From Aurifilum marmelostoma (taxonomy: Eukaryota > Ascomycota > Sordariomycetes > Diaporthales > Cryphonectriaceae), in contig JAMXSV010000024.1 in NCBI GenBank assembly GCA_027559495.1, forward strand, positions 806,001 through 870,000: 64,000 nt of DNA. The letters run 5' to 3'. Below, one piece after another: positions 1 to 11,837 of this stretch. The notes under the pieces are model-generated. The model worked only from the letters and a program-made list of their open reading frames with translations. It did not search any database and was not told the origin of the DNA. How positions within the stretch are numbered: the first letter of the stretch is position 1; the number at the start of each line of letters is the position of its first letter. The translations under genes and the position numbers were made by a program.

Positions 1-98
1 TGGCGGATGGCGCGATTGGGGTTGATCCGGGCCGGTTCGCTTGGGCTAAGGGGATCACGGGGGCTATCAAGAGGGTGCAAGGTGTTGGCGGGTTTTAA
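1..98 (+). CDS. C-terminal end of an unidentified protein (partial)
   Basis: One frame is open from the left edge (first full codon at base 3) to a TAA at 96-98. It encodes about 31 residues, beginning ADGAIGVDPGRF and ending in VQGVGGF. The composition looks like a real globular C-terminus and the other two frames do not, but no family can be assigned from so short a tail. The upstream part lies outside the window. It could also be a chance open stretch. Confidence 0.4.
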   Translation, partial: ADGAIGVDPGRFAWAKGITGAIKRVQGVGGF

Positions 99-520
99 GG
101 GGGAGATATAAAAAGGGAATGTGATTGGGGTAGGGTTTCTTTGTTTTTCTCTATTTTCTTTTGGATAATATGTGTCGACGGCGATCTGGGTAGTTAATAA
201 GTTGCTGGTATATTTTTGGGACGTGGTAGATAATGATTGGATAAGTTCTTGTATTGTTGGAAGACTGAGTAGTCCTGGATACACCATTTTCTGGTTTACC
301 TGATTGTATTTTTCTCTCGTCTCGAAATACAACGTATATCTGTGATTCTCCGTCTCTACGTGGCGGGGCCCGAGACTGGTCCTCGTTTTCTTTGAGCAAG
401 AACTTGACAGAATACACAACATCTCCCTTGTCTGCCTTCTGCTCAGACAGATGCCATCGAGACGCAACAGAAATCGACTTGAAGAAATAATCTTGCGGTA
501 GTCAAGCGGACCTCTGCTTC

Positions 521-1644
521 TTAGCAGGAAAAGAGATCGGGGCCCGGGATGGTGTAGGTCGAGGATGATGTCCTGAGAGAGATGATAACATCCATTAGTG
601 ACCGGCGCCCTTTCTCACGAGAGTCACGAGGGGAAAGGAACTCACATGGTGTAAATGTTGATGAGCAGACCGGGGTCATCGGCCTGCGGGAGAGGGTTTA
701 CTATCAGCCTCAAGTACTTTCTACCGAACGGGAAAGGAATATGAAAGGGAAACTCCAAGTAAGTGTATGCAAGTCTGGTCACGTACACTGTAGATACCCG
801 GAATGCTGTACGTCTCTGGCGATTCAGACCCTGTCCCTGCGGCGATATTAATCTGAGCGCATCTGAGAGAAAAGAAAGTCGTCAGTTGAGTGATCTAGCA
901 TGGATCTGGAACCGCCCCGACCTCTTTCTCTTTTCTCTCTTCTCTCCTGGTAAGAACCTACTCCATATACAGCTGCGCGCCTCCAGCAGTAGACGCAGCA
1001 TGCAGGGCAATCATCTCAGCCCGCAAGAGGTACTGGCCGGGCTCGATGCACGTGGGGATATCGATAGGCTGCAGGCCCGCGTTGTTGATGACCTTGGTCG
1101 TGCCCCAGACCCCGCTGTTGTATCCGTCTTCCTGGATCTTGAACCTGTGCTCCCCGCGTCAGTATATTCAATATTGTTGTGCCGTCGTCATCACCATGTA
1201 TTCTTCCATTCATCTACACCAGGACCCTAGAAAAAAAGGGATAGAATAGAACAAAAGACGAGAACATCAAACTCACCAGCCATCCCCAACCCCGGTATCC
1301 GTCACCGCATCATCCACCTTCTTCAGATATGCTAGCGTCGGGCCCAGGTGGCTCGCGTCCATGACATCGTCGGCGCCAGAGGTCAACGTGTGCCGCCAGA
1401 CAGCATTAACGGTTGACCCGGCGGTCACGTTGAGGATGGTGGACGTGGCAACAGGTGTGCCGTTGGGGTCGCCGTTGCAGGCGAGGCTGTCGGATGTCAC
1501 GTCCTGGATGGGACCGTCGTAGCTCTCAACGCGGACTCCGTCGCCTACGGGATAGGTTGTCCCGCCCGTCTCGAGCTGGAGGAAGATGGTGTGTGCCGAG
1601 GCCAGGGAGGAGGCACAGGCAAGAAAGAGGATCGAAAACCTCAT
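521..1644 (-). CDS. AA9 lytic polysaccharide monooxygenase (GH61), secreted
   Basis: This is a copper enzyme that oxidatively cleaves cellulose or related beta-glucans outside the cell. Five exons were placed by hand: 1277-1644, 962-1144, 787-862, 646-683 and 521-572. They total 717 bases and give 238 residues. A signal peptide (residues 1-17) leaves His18 as the mature N-terminal histidine. The second brace histidine is His99 in the ASHLGP motif and the axial tyrosine is Tyr182 in QLYME. The second-shell His171 and Gln180 are present. Cys56 and Cys185 match the usual disulfide, and the protein ends in the typical PGPDLFSC. No linker or CBM1 follows, so it is a catalytic-domain-only LPMO. A TATAAAG lies about 45 bases before the ATG on the coding strand. 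Family assignment is firm; substrate is not predictable. Confidence 0.95.
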
Positions 1645-3150
1645 GGTGGTCGTGTTGTCGTCTTTGCTGGAAGTTTTGCCTAGTACTTTATAATTTGATG
1701 CTGGTCTCAGGGATAAGCAGGTGATGATATGGATCCCATGGGAGTAATGCCACATATGAAAGATCGACGAGGTTCTTTGAGTGTTTATATGCGTCAAGAG
1801 AATACATAATTTCCTCGTTCTATGCAAGTGGTCGTGCAGGGCCACCACATCTGACAGCGGTCGTCATGCGGGAAGACGTTCCCAGGTTTCCGCACGACTT
1901 CCGCGGTACGAAATATATTGACGACCCGAACAATACTACCACACGATCGAGAAAAGTCATTATCGCCAGCTTGCCAAGATGCCGAGACTCGAAAGGACCA
2001 ACGAGAAAGGCCATTTAATATATTTCGACACTTTATCCGGAGCACCTCGCGCCGGCCCCTCAAACTCGGCGCGGAGGGAAAACCTGGTTGGCATCCTGGA
2101 ATCCTCTCGGGACGAGTTTGCCAGCTTGTTCTCGATCCCTGAAGCAGAGTATTGGGCCGTTGTTCCTTACTTTTGTCTCCATTTGGAAGCCGTGTGTAGG
2201 TGACCTGCGCCGCCGTGTCCTGGGCAGGTTTCCGTCAGTATCGTAGGGATCACTTAGGTAAGGGTCTAAGAAAGCCTGTGCATTTCTTTTTGGTAGGTTG
2301 AGGAATCTGGTCTCAAAAGTTGTCTTCTGCCGATGGAAGCCAGTAGGACTATGGTAGTGAATAGTGTGTTGGTTGATTGGGTCGCGTTGCATGATCTGCT
2401 CTTACAGGAGTGCTAACGTGAGTCTCTCCCGAGATTGTTCATGGCAGTCTCACGAGTGAGTTCTAATGGAGACTCAATCACTTACTTCTATTACCGAACC
2501 TTAGAAGAGCAATCCATGTCGAAGGGTGACTGTTTTCGAGACATAGTCTGGACTTCTGTTGCTCCTCGAATTCCCTTTTCGAGAGGGTGAGAAGAGCGAA
2601 TCGGGCAGGCGTGCAGTTGGCCAATGAGTGCGTTGCGCAATGGGTTTCAATACTGTTGATCGGCTCCTGGAAAGATGACAAGTCTCATTGGGTCTCTGAG
2701 TAGGAGGGAGATATACTGTGTGTGCTGCACAAAGGAGGCTGCCTTGATGCACTTGTGAGTGAGGTGACGGTGAAAGCAGTAGATTATTTTTATTTACAGG
2801 GGGGCGTGTCGAGAGGGTGACGCGCTAGAGGTCGCGTCGCGGGAGCCCTGTTAGTGCTGTAAGTGCTACAGTGGTAGTGGGGACTAGGGGCGACAGTGGC
2901 CGCCTAGAAGGCCCAGCCTACCCCGCGATCTGCTGGCTGCAGCGGACTTTAGAGCTTAGCTAGAATGGCACTTAGGTACAAGAAAGTCAGCAATCTGCAA
3001 GGGCAACGGATGGATAGCCTCTCATATCGCCGAAACTCCAGCAACTGCTCGTCATGGACTTTGTCCACCCTGCATGTTTGCTTTTTCCTGTGACACTATC
3101 CCTTTTGTTTCCTATCCTCTTCTGGGTCCCTCCTCTCTAGTATTGGAATT
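1645..3150. other. intergenic region between the AA9 gene and DDB1
   Basis: This holds the AA9 promoter on the left and the DDB1 promoter and leader on the right. Short open frames exist on both strands, but none has recognisable motifs or sensible splicing. No RNA gene or repeat was seen. Confidence 0.6.
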
Positions 3151-6100
3151 ATGGCGTACATCGCGCCCATCCACCGTCCAAGCAGCATTCGCCACGCAAT
3201 TCAGATCAGGCTGTTTAGCGAGGAAGAGGAGAACCTGGTTGTTGCGTAAGGCGCGGCTGCTGGTCGTCCATTCCTCCCTCTTGTTGCTGACGCTGACGTT
3301 TTCTCGTGTAGCAAGGCGAACCGGCTCGAGATATACGGCCTCTCGGATACCCACCAGCTGGTATTGAGGCATTCCAAGGTCATCAATGGCACCATCTCCA
3401 TAATCCAGAGGCTACGGCCCAAGGATTCACCCACCGAACTGCTTTTCGTCGGCACAGACAGGTCACAATATTTCACGCTGGTCTGGGACGAGGACAAGAA
3501 ACAGCTCAGGACGGCACAGTCGTTCGAGGATGCAGCAGAAAGATATATGCGCGACTCGCAGAGTCAGGACAGGGCCATCGTCGACCCGACTGGCAGGTTT
3601 ATGGCGATGCATCTGTGGGAGGGAGTCCTGTCCGTGCTGAGGCTGCTGCCTCGCAAGAACAAGGCAAACGAGCTCGAGTGGACAGACTCGGTCAGGTTAT
3701 CCGAGCTGTTCGTCAAGACCAGCACCTTCCTATACTCCGAGACGGGCCACCCGAAGATCGCCCTCCTCTACCAGTCAAGGTCCGACATGGCCGACTCAAA
3801 GCTCGCAACCTATCGCCTCACCTCCGATGATAAAGATACTCAGGCGTCGAGGTTCGATCCGAACAAGGACAGAGAGATATCTCTAGACATAGCAGATCCC
3901 GGCGAGGCCCTGCTCATACCAGTCCGCAAGGTCGAGAACGAGAAGAGACACAACATCCGGTCAGCCGACGACAGGGCGTTCCTTGGCGGCATCATCGTGG
4001 TCGGCGAGACCCGTTTAACATACGTTGACGATACGACACACGCCAGGGTCCAGGCACCGTTGAAGGAAGCATCCATCTTTGTGGCTTGGGCTGAGTACGA
4101 CGAGAGGCATTACTTCCTAGCAGACGACTATGGCCGCATGTATCTGCTCACCATACATACCGACGGCGTCGTGGTGCAGAACATGGAGACTGCGTACCTC
4201 GGGAAGACATCCCGCGCGAGCTGTCTAGTTTACATGAACGGCATGCTCTTTGTCGGGTCGCATCATGGAGACTCGCAGCTCTGGAAGGTCGACTTTGGTG
4301 ACGATTCCGCACGGTACCTGCAGCTGACCCAAGTTCTACACAACGTCGGCCCCGTGCTTGATTTTGCCGTGATGGATATGGGTAACAGGGAAGGGGACAG
4401 CCAGCTTGGCAATACCTACTCGTCTGGTCAAGCCCGCCTCGTCACCGGCAGTGGTGTGCACAAGGACGGTAGTCTCAGGAGTGTGCGGAGCGGCGTAGGC
4501 CTCGAGGATATTGGCATCCTCGCCGACCTGCAGGACGTGAGGGGCCTGTTCTCGCTGAAACCACATGGCGCGGCCAAGGCTGACACGCTTGCTGTGTCCT
4601 TCTTGACGGAGACGAGGATCTTCCGTTTCGACGCCACCGGGGACGTCGAGGAGGTAGAGGCCTTTGAGGGCATGTCTTTTGCACATCAGACCCTCCTGGC
4701 GGTCGACCTGCCGAACAGCCGGCGACTGCAGGTCACAACAGCCGCTGCAATACTCATGGACACTGAGAACCACATGGTTGTCACCACGTGGAGTCCTCCT
4801 GGCGAGGTCATCACCGCGGCCTCCGCCAATTCGAAATGGGTCTTGTTGTCTGTGGATGGCAAGTCGCTCGTGTCTCTCGATATTGGCAAAGACCTGGCAG
4901 TCTCAGCAAGCAAAGATTTTGAAAATAAGGACCAGGTAGCCTGCGTCCACGCCTCACCTCATCTGCTCGATGCAGGTGTGGTTGGGTTCTTCACCTCTGG
5001 CAACATCTCGATCGTGGAGCTCGCAACGCTGGAGCCTCGAAGAGGCGAGACCTTGAGGAGGACAGACGACAACTCCTCAATACCTCGGGATCTTGCCTTG
5101 GTTCAGACTTTGCCCCAGAGCGTGGGAGGCCCAACATTATTCGTTTCCATGGAAGACGGGATCGTCGCCACCTTCAATGTGGCTCCTGACTTCTCGCTGA
5201 GCGGGCGCAAGAGCGTGAGACTAGGCACACAGCAAACCCGCTTCCATCTACTTCCTCGCCCTGGTGGCCTTGCGAACATCTTTGCGACGACAGAAAACCC
5301 TAGCTTGATCTATGGCTCCGAGGGCAGAATCGTATACGCGGCGGTAACAGCAGAAGACGCAACTTACGTGTGCGATTTTGATACAGCGGCATATCCTGGC
5401 TCGATCGTTGTAGCGACCGAGTCAGTCATCAAGATCGCGAGGATCGACACCGAGAGGCGGACACACGTCAGTCCACTCGACATGGGCGAGACAGTGCGGA
5501 GGATCGCATACTCGCCCACAGAACAGGTCTTTGGTCTGGGCTGTATCAAGCGCGAGCTCTCGCACGGTGAGGAGGTCGTCACGAGTTCATTCAAGCTCGT
5601 CGACGAGGTCATCTTCGACAAGGTCGGACAGCCGTTCCAGCTGGAGCAGTCCTCATCCCCTGAGCTGGTCGAGTGTGTGATACGCGCAACGCTGCCAGAC
5701 TCGTACGGCAAGCCAGCGGAGCGATTTCTAGTGGGCACGAGCTTCCTGGCTGAGGAAGATACTGCCTCACGAGCTGACGAGACAAAGGGCCGCCTCTTGG
5801 TCTTGGGTGTGGACAGCGATAGAAACCCTTACCTCCTCGCCAGCCACAAGTTTAAGGGGTCTTGTCGGTGCCTGGCGGTCATGGAAAAGGACATTATTGT
5901 CGTCTCATTGACCAAGAGCGTCGTGGTGGGCAGGTATGTCGAGGAGTCCTCGACATCAGGCTCGTTTCGTCGGATAGCGGCACACAGGCCTGCCACTTAT
6001 CCAGTGGACCTGGCAGTAGAGGGAAATATCATCGCGATAGGGGATCTCATGAAGTCCATCTCACTCGTTGAATATTTCCCCGCCACGAACGAGAAGGCCG

Positions 6101-6743
6101 AATGTCTGATGGAGGTCGCACGACACTACCAATCTGCCTGGACCACCGCTGTCTGTCACATCGAGGACGACTCGTGGTTAGAAGCGGATGCCCAAGGCAA
6201 CCTGATGGTATTGAGACGAAACCGAGACGGTCCCACAATGGAAGACCAGAGGAGGATGGAGATGACAAGTGAGATGAACCTGGGCGAGATGGTGAACCGC
6301 ATACGAAAGATAGCCGTCGAGACGCATCCGAGTGCAATGATTATACCGAAAGCATTCATCGCGACGGTAAGTTAGCGATCTCATCTTCTTCCCTACTGTA
6401 ATATGTTGCCATTCTAGAAACTGACCAAACCCTGCACATAAAGGTCGAAGGCGCAATCTATCTCTTCGGAACTGTGGCATCACACGCCCAGGACCTGCTC
6501 CTACGTTTCCAGTCCAAGATGGCGGAGGCTGTTCAGACGGCTGGTGAGCTCAAGTTCGACAAATACAGGGCCTATAAAACCGCAGAGCGCGAGGGTGACG
6601 GCCCCTTTCGCTTTTTGGACGGCGAGCTTCTTGAGAGGTTCCTAGATATGGATGAAGAGACGCAGAAGGCCATATGTCAGGGGCTCGGACCAAGTGTTGA
6701 GGATATGAGAAACTACATTGAAGAGCTCAAGAGGATGCATTAG
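3151..6743 (+). CDS. ddb1: DDB1, damage-specific DNA-binding protein 1 (CUL4 ubiquitin ligase adaptor)
   Basis: DDB1 is the large beta-propeller adaptor of CUL4-RING ubiquitin ligases. It acts in nucleotide-excision repair and, in Neurospora (DIM-8), in heterochromatin and DNA methylation. Exons are 3151-3245, 3312-6366 and 6444-6743, giving 1149 residues, the usual family length of about 1140. The N-terminus (NRLEIYGLSD), the LADDYGRMYLL and FVGSHHGDSQL segments and the C-terminal FLDGELLERFLDM...EELKRMH all correspond to the known propeller and C-terminal helical domains. This separates it from the paralogues CFT1 and RSE1. Both introns are short (66 and 77 bases) with standard GT-AG ends. 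The next gene on the same strand is the Rieske protein, with no evident functional link. Confidence 0.96.
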
Positions 6744-7226
6744 CGTTCAGGGAATGGAGGGATGGGGCGTTTCATTCTCAGCACTGGGTTAGAACTGGTT
6801 AATACAAGATCTTTGATGGTGATCACGAGGGTCTCGCCACAGGCTACCTGTTTCGTGCGGGCTCTCAAGGCCATATATTCCCGTGCGGATTGACCGATCT
6901 GGGCCATTTTGATCAGTATCACACTATGGTTTCGAATAACATCTTGGCATCGTGCTTTCACCACTGTCTAGAGCCTGAAGCCCAGGGTTAGGGTGTATAG
7001 TCGGGTGAAGTCGGGCCAGCAGACAGACCCACCTTAAGACCAAGCTACAGACCAATCAGCCAACAACCGTTTGCAATTGGCGCCTCAGGCCACCGAGAAT
7101 TTGGCAGCTCCCGTCCAAGCTTTCGGGGAAAAGACCTCATCAACATCATCACCGTCGTCGTCGATTCTCAGGCACCCTCCAACATCCACACACACCCCAC
7201 TCTTCTTTCTCTTCTCTTCCTCACAA
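6744..7226. other. spacer between DDB1 and the Rieske gene
   Basis: DDB1 3' UTR and Rieske promoter and leader. A GGGTTAGGG word occurs near 6985. The last 80 bases before the Rieske ATG are CT-rich, as in highly expressed fungal leaders. No separate gene is supported. Confidence 0.6.
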
Positions 7227-8346
7227 ATGGCGCCCCTGTCGACCGCCGCCCGCGTCCTCGCGCGCTCAGCAGCTACTTGCTCCTCCCCACTCGCCGCGAG
7301 ATGCCTCTCCACGACCGCCGTCCGCGCCGACGCCGCCGGCTCGTCCTACGAGTCGCCCTTCAAGGGCGAGCGCACCACCACCCGCGTGCCCGACTTCAGC
7401 CATTACGCCTCCAAGGGCTCGCCGAACAAGAATCTGATGTACCAGTACTTCATCGTCGGTGGAATGGGTGGCATCACGGCTATGGGTGCCAAGTCTACGA
7501 TTCAAGGTGGGTAACAAGAGACAGCCTGTGCCGAGGAAGATGAAGGGGGCCCAATTGGGTTAAGAGAATGGTTGTGGGGATATGGACTCTATGATCGGGT
7601 CGGAGGTTTACACGGTTGTGGTCGCTGTGAATGGAACTGACGCTGTTTTTCGCCCTGTGGCAGAATTCCTCAAGAACATGTCCGCATCGGCTGATGTCTT
7701 GGCTATGGCCAAGGTCGAGGTTGACCTTGCTGCTATTCCAGAGGGCAAGAACGTGAGTGCTTCTCCGTGCATCTTCTATCTTTTGGGGATCTCTTCTGTA
7801 GGCTGACATTCCTGGATCCTGGTAGGTCATCATCAAGTGGCGTGGCAAGCCTGTCTTCATCCGACACCGTACTGAGCACGAGATCGCCGAGGCCCGCAAG
7901 GTCAGCATCCAATCGCTACGAGACCCTCAGGATGATGCCGACCGTGTGAAGAAGCCTGAGTGGCTGGTGATGCTGGGTAAGGACCGACCTCCTAAGAACA
8001 TAAAGTGGCCCCTCACGATGTTTGAGAAGATCTTCCATCGCCGCCGCCTCATACTCGAGGACTACGATTCAGTGTCTACTTGGATCGACAGCTTCCTGTA
8101 CTGGCGGCGAGGAATTACATTGTACGGTTTTATATTGGGGCAGTGGCTGACTAGTGATGCACAGGTGTCTGCACGCATCTGGGTTGTGTGCCCATCGGCG
8201 AGGCTGGTGACTTTGGTGGATGGTTCTGCCCCTGCCACGGCTCCCACTACGATATCTCTGGACGTATACGCAAGGGCCCCGCTCCCCTCAACCTCGAGAT
8301 TCCAGAGTACGACTTTGGCGAAGACGACAAGCTCGTCATTGGTTAA
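7227..8346 (+). CDS. fes-1: Rieske iron-sulfur subunit of ubiquinol-cytochrome c reductase (complex III)
   Basis: The Rieske protein carries a 2Fe-2S cluster and passes electrons from ubiquinol to cytochrome c1 in the mitochondrial inner membrane. Four exons (7227-7506, 7664-7752, 7826-7976, 8165-8346) give 233 residues, close to the Neurospora protein. An Arg/Ser/Ala-rich presequence covers about the first 30 residues. A transmembrane segment follows around YFIVGGMGGITAMGA. Cluster box I is CTHLGC (residues 176-181) and box II is CPCHGS (195-200), so both Cys-His pairs and both disulfide cysteines are present. The protein ends in DDKLVIG. The 188-base third intron falls one codon before box I. 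The symbol is the Neurospora name; the yeast name is RIP1. Confidence 0.97.
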
Positions 8347-11300
8347 GCGGTCCCATACACACACACATACATATACACACACTGCGCTGGAGGATGAAAG
8401 GAAGTGTACGAGTACAGCGATGGAGAACCGATGACGACACACAGCGTTCCAGCTGCTGAAGAAGAACCAAAGAGACGTTACCGAGCCTATAGACACGGCG
8501 TGGACAGGGGAAAAGGCGGAAGGGGTGAGGCGAATGGGAGGTAAAAGATGACCAGGGCGGAGATTTATAACTAGAGCGGCTCGCCTTCAATGCCATTGTA
8601 CAAAAACAAAAATGGTCTGAGCATTGCAAAATCCAAGATAACTTTTTTTTTTCTCTCTTCCAGAAGCGCGGCCTGCCACGACGGAACATCGAGTCTTTAC
8701 AGAACACTGGCCCTGGATGGAAGAGACACACTGCGAAGAAAAGGATGTGAGAGAGTAAGGCACGCCAACCGGCTCAGCTGAGGCTATTGGACCCAGAAAT
8801 AACAACTGAGACGTAGCTACACAACCGGAACCACCGATGACCTCTCCATAGTCATCCATGCGACCAGAAAGAGCAACACTCACAAACGCCCGGCTCATAT
8901 TCTACCGGGACCAAACTTCTTCCCCCCTGCTACCACTTATGCTGCTCCGAGCAGCAGTCGACCATGTGACCTATCCGACCATGGTTCCGTGAGACATCTA
9001 ATCGTCAAAAGACTCATTTTCACCCACATTTGCCAAGATCTCGGGACTCACGAGCACGTTCAAGCCGAGGAGGATCTGGGCGATCTGCTCTACATGAGGC
9101 AGATTGGGATGAAAAGGAAAGAGGAAACGTTGAAATTGGAGGTGCTGTGGCTCAGCTTGCATAATGTTCATTGCTATTCGTGTTTCCATTAACCCGGTTT
9201 TGGGCGGCTGAAAATACGTGACGATAATGGTTGACCACTCGTAGTCAAGCTGGGTTGGCATAAGAGCGCACTATGTATCCCAACTCGACATAAGCATATT
9301 TACGGATGGGCGGCCGAAAGTCAAAAAAGACTCTTCACAGAGTTCACCTCATAGTTCGCATCGTTTCGAGATCACCAGCCGTCATCGAAGATCCCCCATG
9401 CCCCATCGCTGCCGCCACGCAGACAAGTACATTCAAGTTCATCCGGACATGGCGAGAGATACAGCCCTGCCCGGCCTGCGCGGGAGGCGATCAAGCAGCA
9501 TCATCCGGCGATCATTTACAGCTGTTCGAGACATAAGCCTTGCTCTTTCGTAGATCATTTTTTTGCTTGTCTTTATCTAAGTTGGGGGGAGGGGGGGGAA
9601 GGGTAGTTCGTCCGAGGTGGTGAAAAGTCAATCTGGGCTGCGGCGATCGAGCAGCGTTAGCACGAGCATCCGAACCTTGATCAGGGAAGACAAGTGAGAA
9701 GAGATGGTGTACGAGAAGAATCATCTGTAATTAATTTTTTTATTTTTTTATTTTTCTTTTGCCGATGATGCCGTGACTTCCCCAAAGCACCAGGGTATAG
9801 GCGAGGCAGGACGAGCCTGCGGAGAGTCACCCACCCGCATGATTGGCGGAAAAAGACATTGTTCTGAGCAGGTTTTGAGCTGTCCTGCAAAGAAATGTCC
9901 CTCGATGTGTGTGTGTGTATGAATTGTGTGTCTAGGTATGCTGGGCGGAGACGATGGCGATACGTGGATGCTGCAGGGCTTTCCTTGGGCGGCCTGCGTA
10001 GATCATACACGAGATGCGACAGTGATCTCTTGGGCCTCGCATGGCCACATACATATCGCCTAACGATACAAAACACATTGTATTCTGACCCCTTGTCATG
10101 GGTATTTTTCAAACGTGTGGCGGGATATGGGGAAATGACATATTGATTGCTGAAAAGAGAGGGGAAGAAAAATCAAGGACTAAGCTATTTGGTGATATTC
10201 ATCATATTGCTCCGTCTTGCGCATTCTTGGGGAGGGGCACGTCCAATTAGTGGTAGATAGGAATATACAGGCTCAAACATACTGTAACAATGCGATTTAG
10301 GTGAGCATAATATCTGCATTCTTGCTGATGATGAAGAGCATTCATCCACTGCTGCGAGTATTGTTTCCTCAAGAATTTCGTGAGTGTCACAGGCGTCAAT
10401 GGGAACAAGTTGACCAAGACCCTGGCTCACCAGTACAAAGACAAGGCCTCGCTTACGGCCAAAGGTCATTTAAGCATACCGCATGGGTTGCTTTGAGGCT
10501 CATAAAGTTTAAACAGTGGCATGCTGTGGAACTGTGGGGGATGCAAGAGGATTCGCATATGGAAGGTGAGGAGGAACCCCTGCCGTGCCCTGACTTCCCC
10601 TAACCCAAAGCCTGTGGCTTGTCCCCCCCCCCCCCAGCTTTTCCTCCTCCCCCTGCCCCCGCCCCCTCCCCCCCTTTTGCCATTGCTCGCTTGCATCCGA
10701 GACATGAGACGCACGATCGACGGTCTGAACTTGAAGATCTTCGTGCAGCCGCCCACGTTGCCTCGGCCGAGTCTGAAAGGTCTGGACTGACTTTCATGCA
10801 GCTGTCATTTGATCAAGGAGGAAAAGAATAAGAAAATGGATCGAAGAGGTGGAGACGGCGGTTTCCTTTAAGCGCCATTTCGGTGGTGACGTCCGTTGAT
10901 CATCGTGAGACACATGCGCGCTGTCCTTGGAGATTCTTGAACTTGCTTGCCTCAGAAGGCTGTTTTTTCCCGATGAGAAGGAATACAAGGGCAAATGCTG
11001 AATGGGTACATGGGGTTTACGCGGCTGTTCACAGAACGGGCAGACTTATTTCGGAGAAGGCCTCGTGAAGAGCTGTCTATTAACCTTGTCCGACAAGAAG
11101 GACTGCGAAAGACAAATGTGTTTAGTAAGTATGATGGAGGTTTCGGTACAGCATGCTGATCTCGATTATAGCAAAACAACACATCCAAGTCGATTTCCTG
11201 GCGGGTCCCCTGTCCGGTAGCTACCACAGAAGCTCATCCCAAGCCCCTTGGCGATGGATGGATCTCGTCAAGATCTGGATGAACCATTAGACCACCCCTG

Positions 11301-11837
11301 CATGCATCAGGCTGTCATGGGTCTGGGACTTGTCGGGTGGCTCCTGTCCTCTGCCATGACCGTGTTCCGGACTCCGCTTTGACCGATGTCGAATGGCATC
11401 ATGCCCAGGTCAGTGCATGCGCCCTCCTCTTGGGAGAGTGACACCGCTCCCCCCGTCATTACTTGGCACACCTCCAAGGTCATGATGGAACAGGGGCTGC
11501 AAGGCTCTGGCAGGGACCATCGTCGCGTAGAGGGATGGCGCATCACGGCTGTAGGCGCCGTCATCTAGTCCGGGACCGCTTCCACCTTGTCCAGGGTTTT
11601 TCTATATATCTTCAAGCAGACCTCGTCTCACAGGCCTCAAGTCCTTCTCTCACTCCATCACACTCACACACATTCTCTCCTTTCGGTATTCACTCTTTAG
11701 CAGTTCTGGGAACTTGTACAGCTTGACGCTCTTTTCTCCATTCTTGTAATTCAATTAGGCCGGTCCTCTTTTTCATCCGTCTCTCATTTACACTTATACC
11801 CTCCTTTCTCTGTCCCGTTCTCAACATAACCGCAAAG
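8347..11837. other. 3.5 kb gene-poor region
   Basis: The region begins with a short CA-rich microsatellite (about 8357-8381) in the Rieske 3' region. It contains poly-C and poly-T runs (for example around 10622-10636 and 9730-9760). From about 11560 it becomes the promoter and CT-rich leader of the next gene. Small open frames on both strands lack motifs. One 87-codon minus frame (8998-9261) is compositionally protein-like but unsupported. No RNA gene was recognised. Confidence 0.5.
11602..11609 (+). promoter_or_regulatory. candidate TATA box for the secreted protein gene at 11838
   Basis: A CTATATATC word lies about 230 bases before the ATG and is followed by a CT-rich, CACACA-containing leader typical of strongly expressed fungal genes. 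This is position-based inference only; the transcription start is not known. Confidence 0.4.

Noticed and set aside
8998..9261. Minus-strand 87-codon open frame as a gene
   Set aside because: Composition is protein-like, but there is no domain, no second exon and no leader evidence; kept only as a hint.
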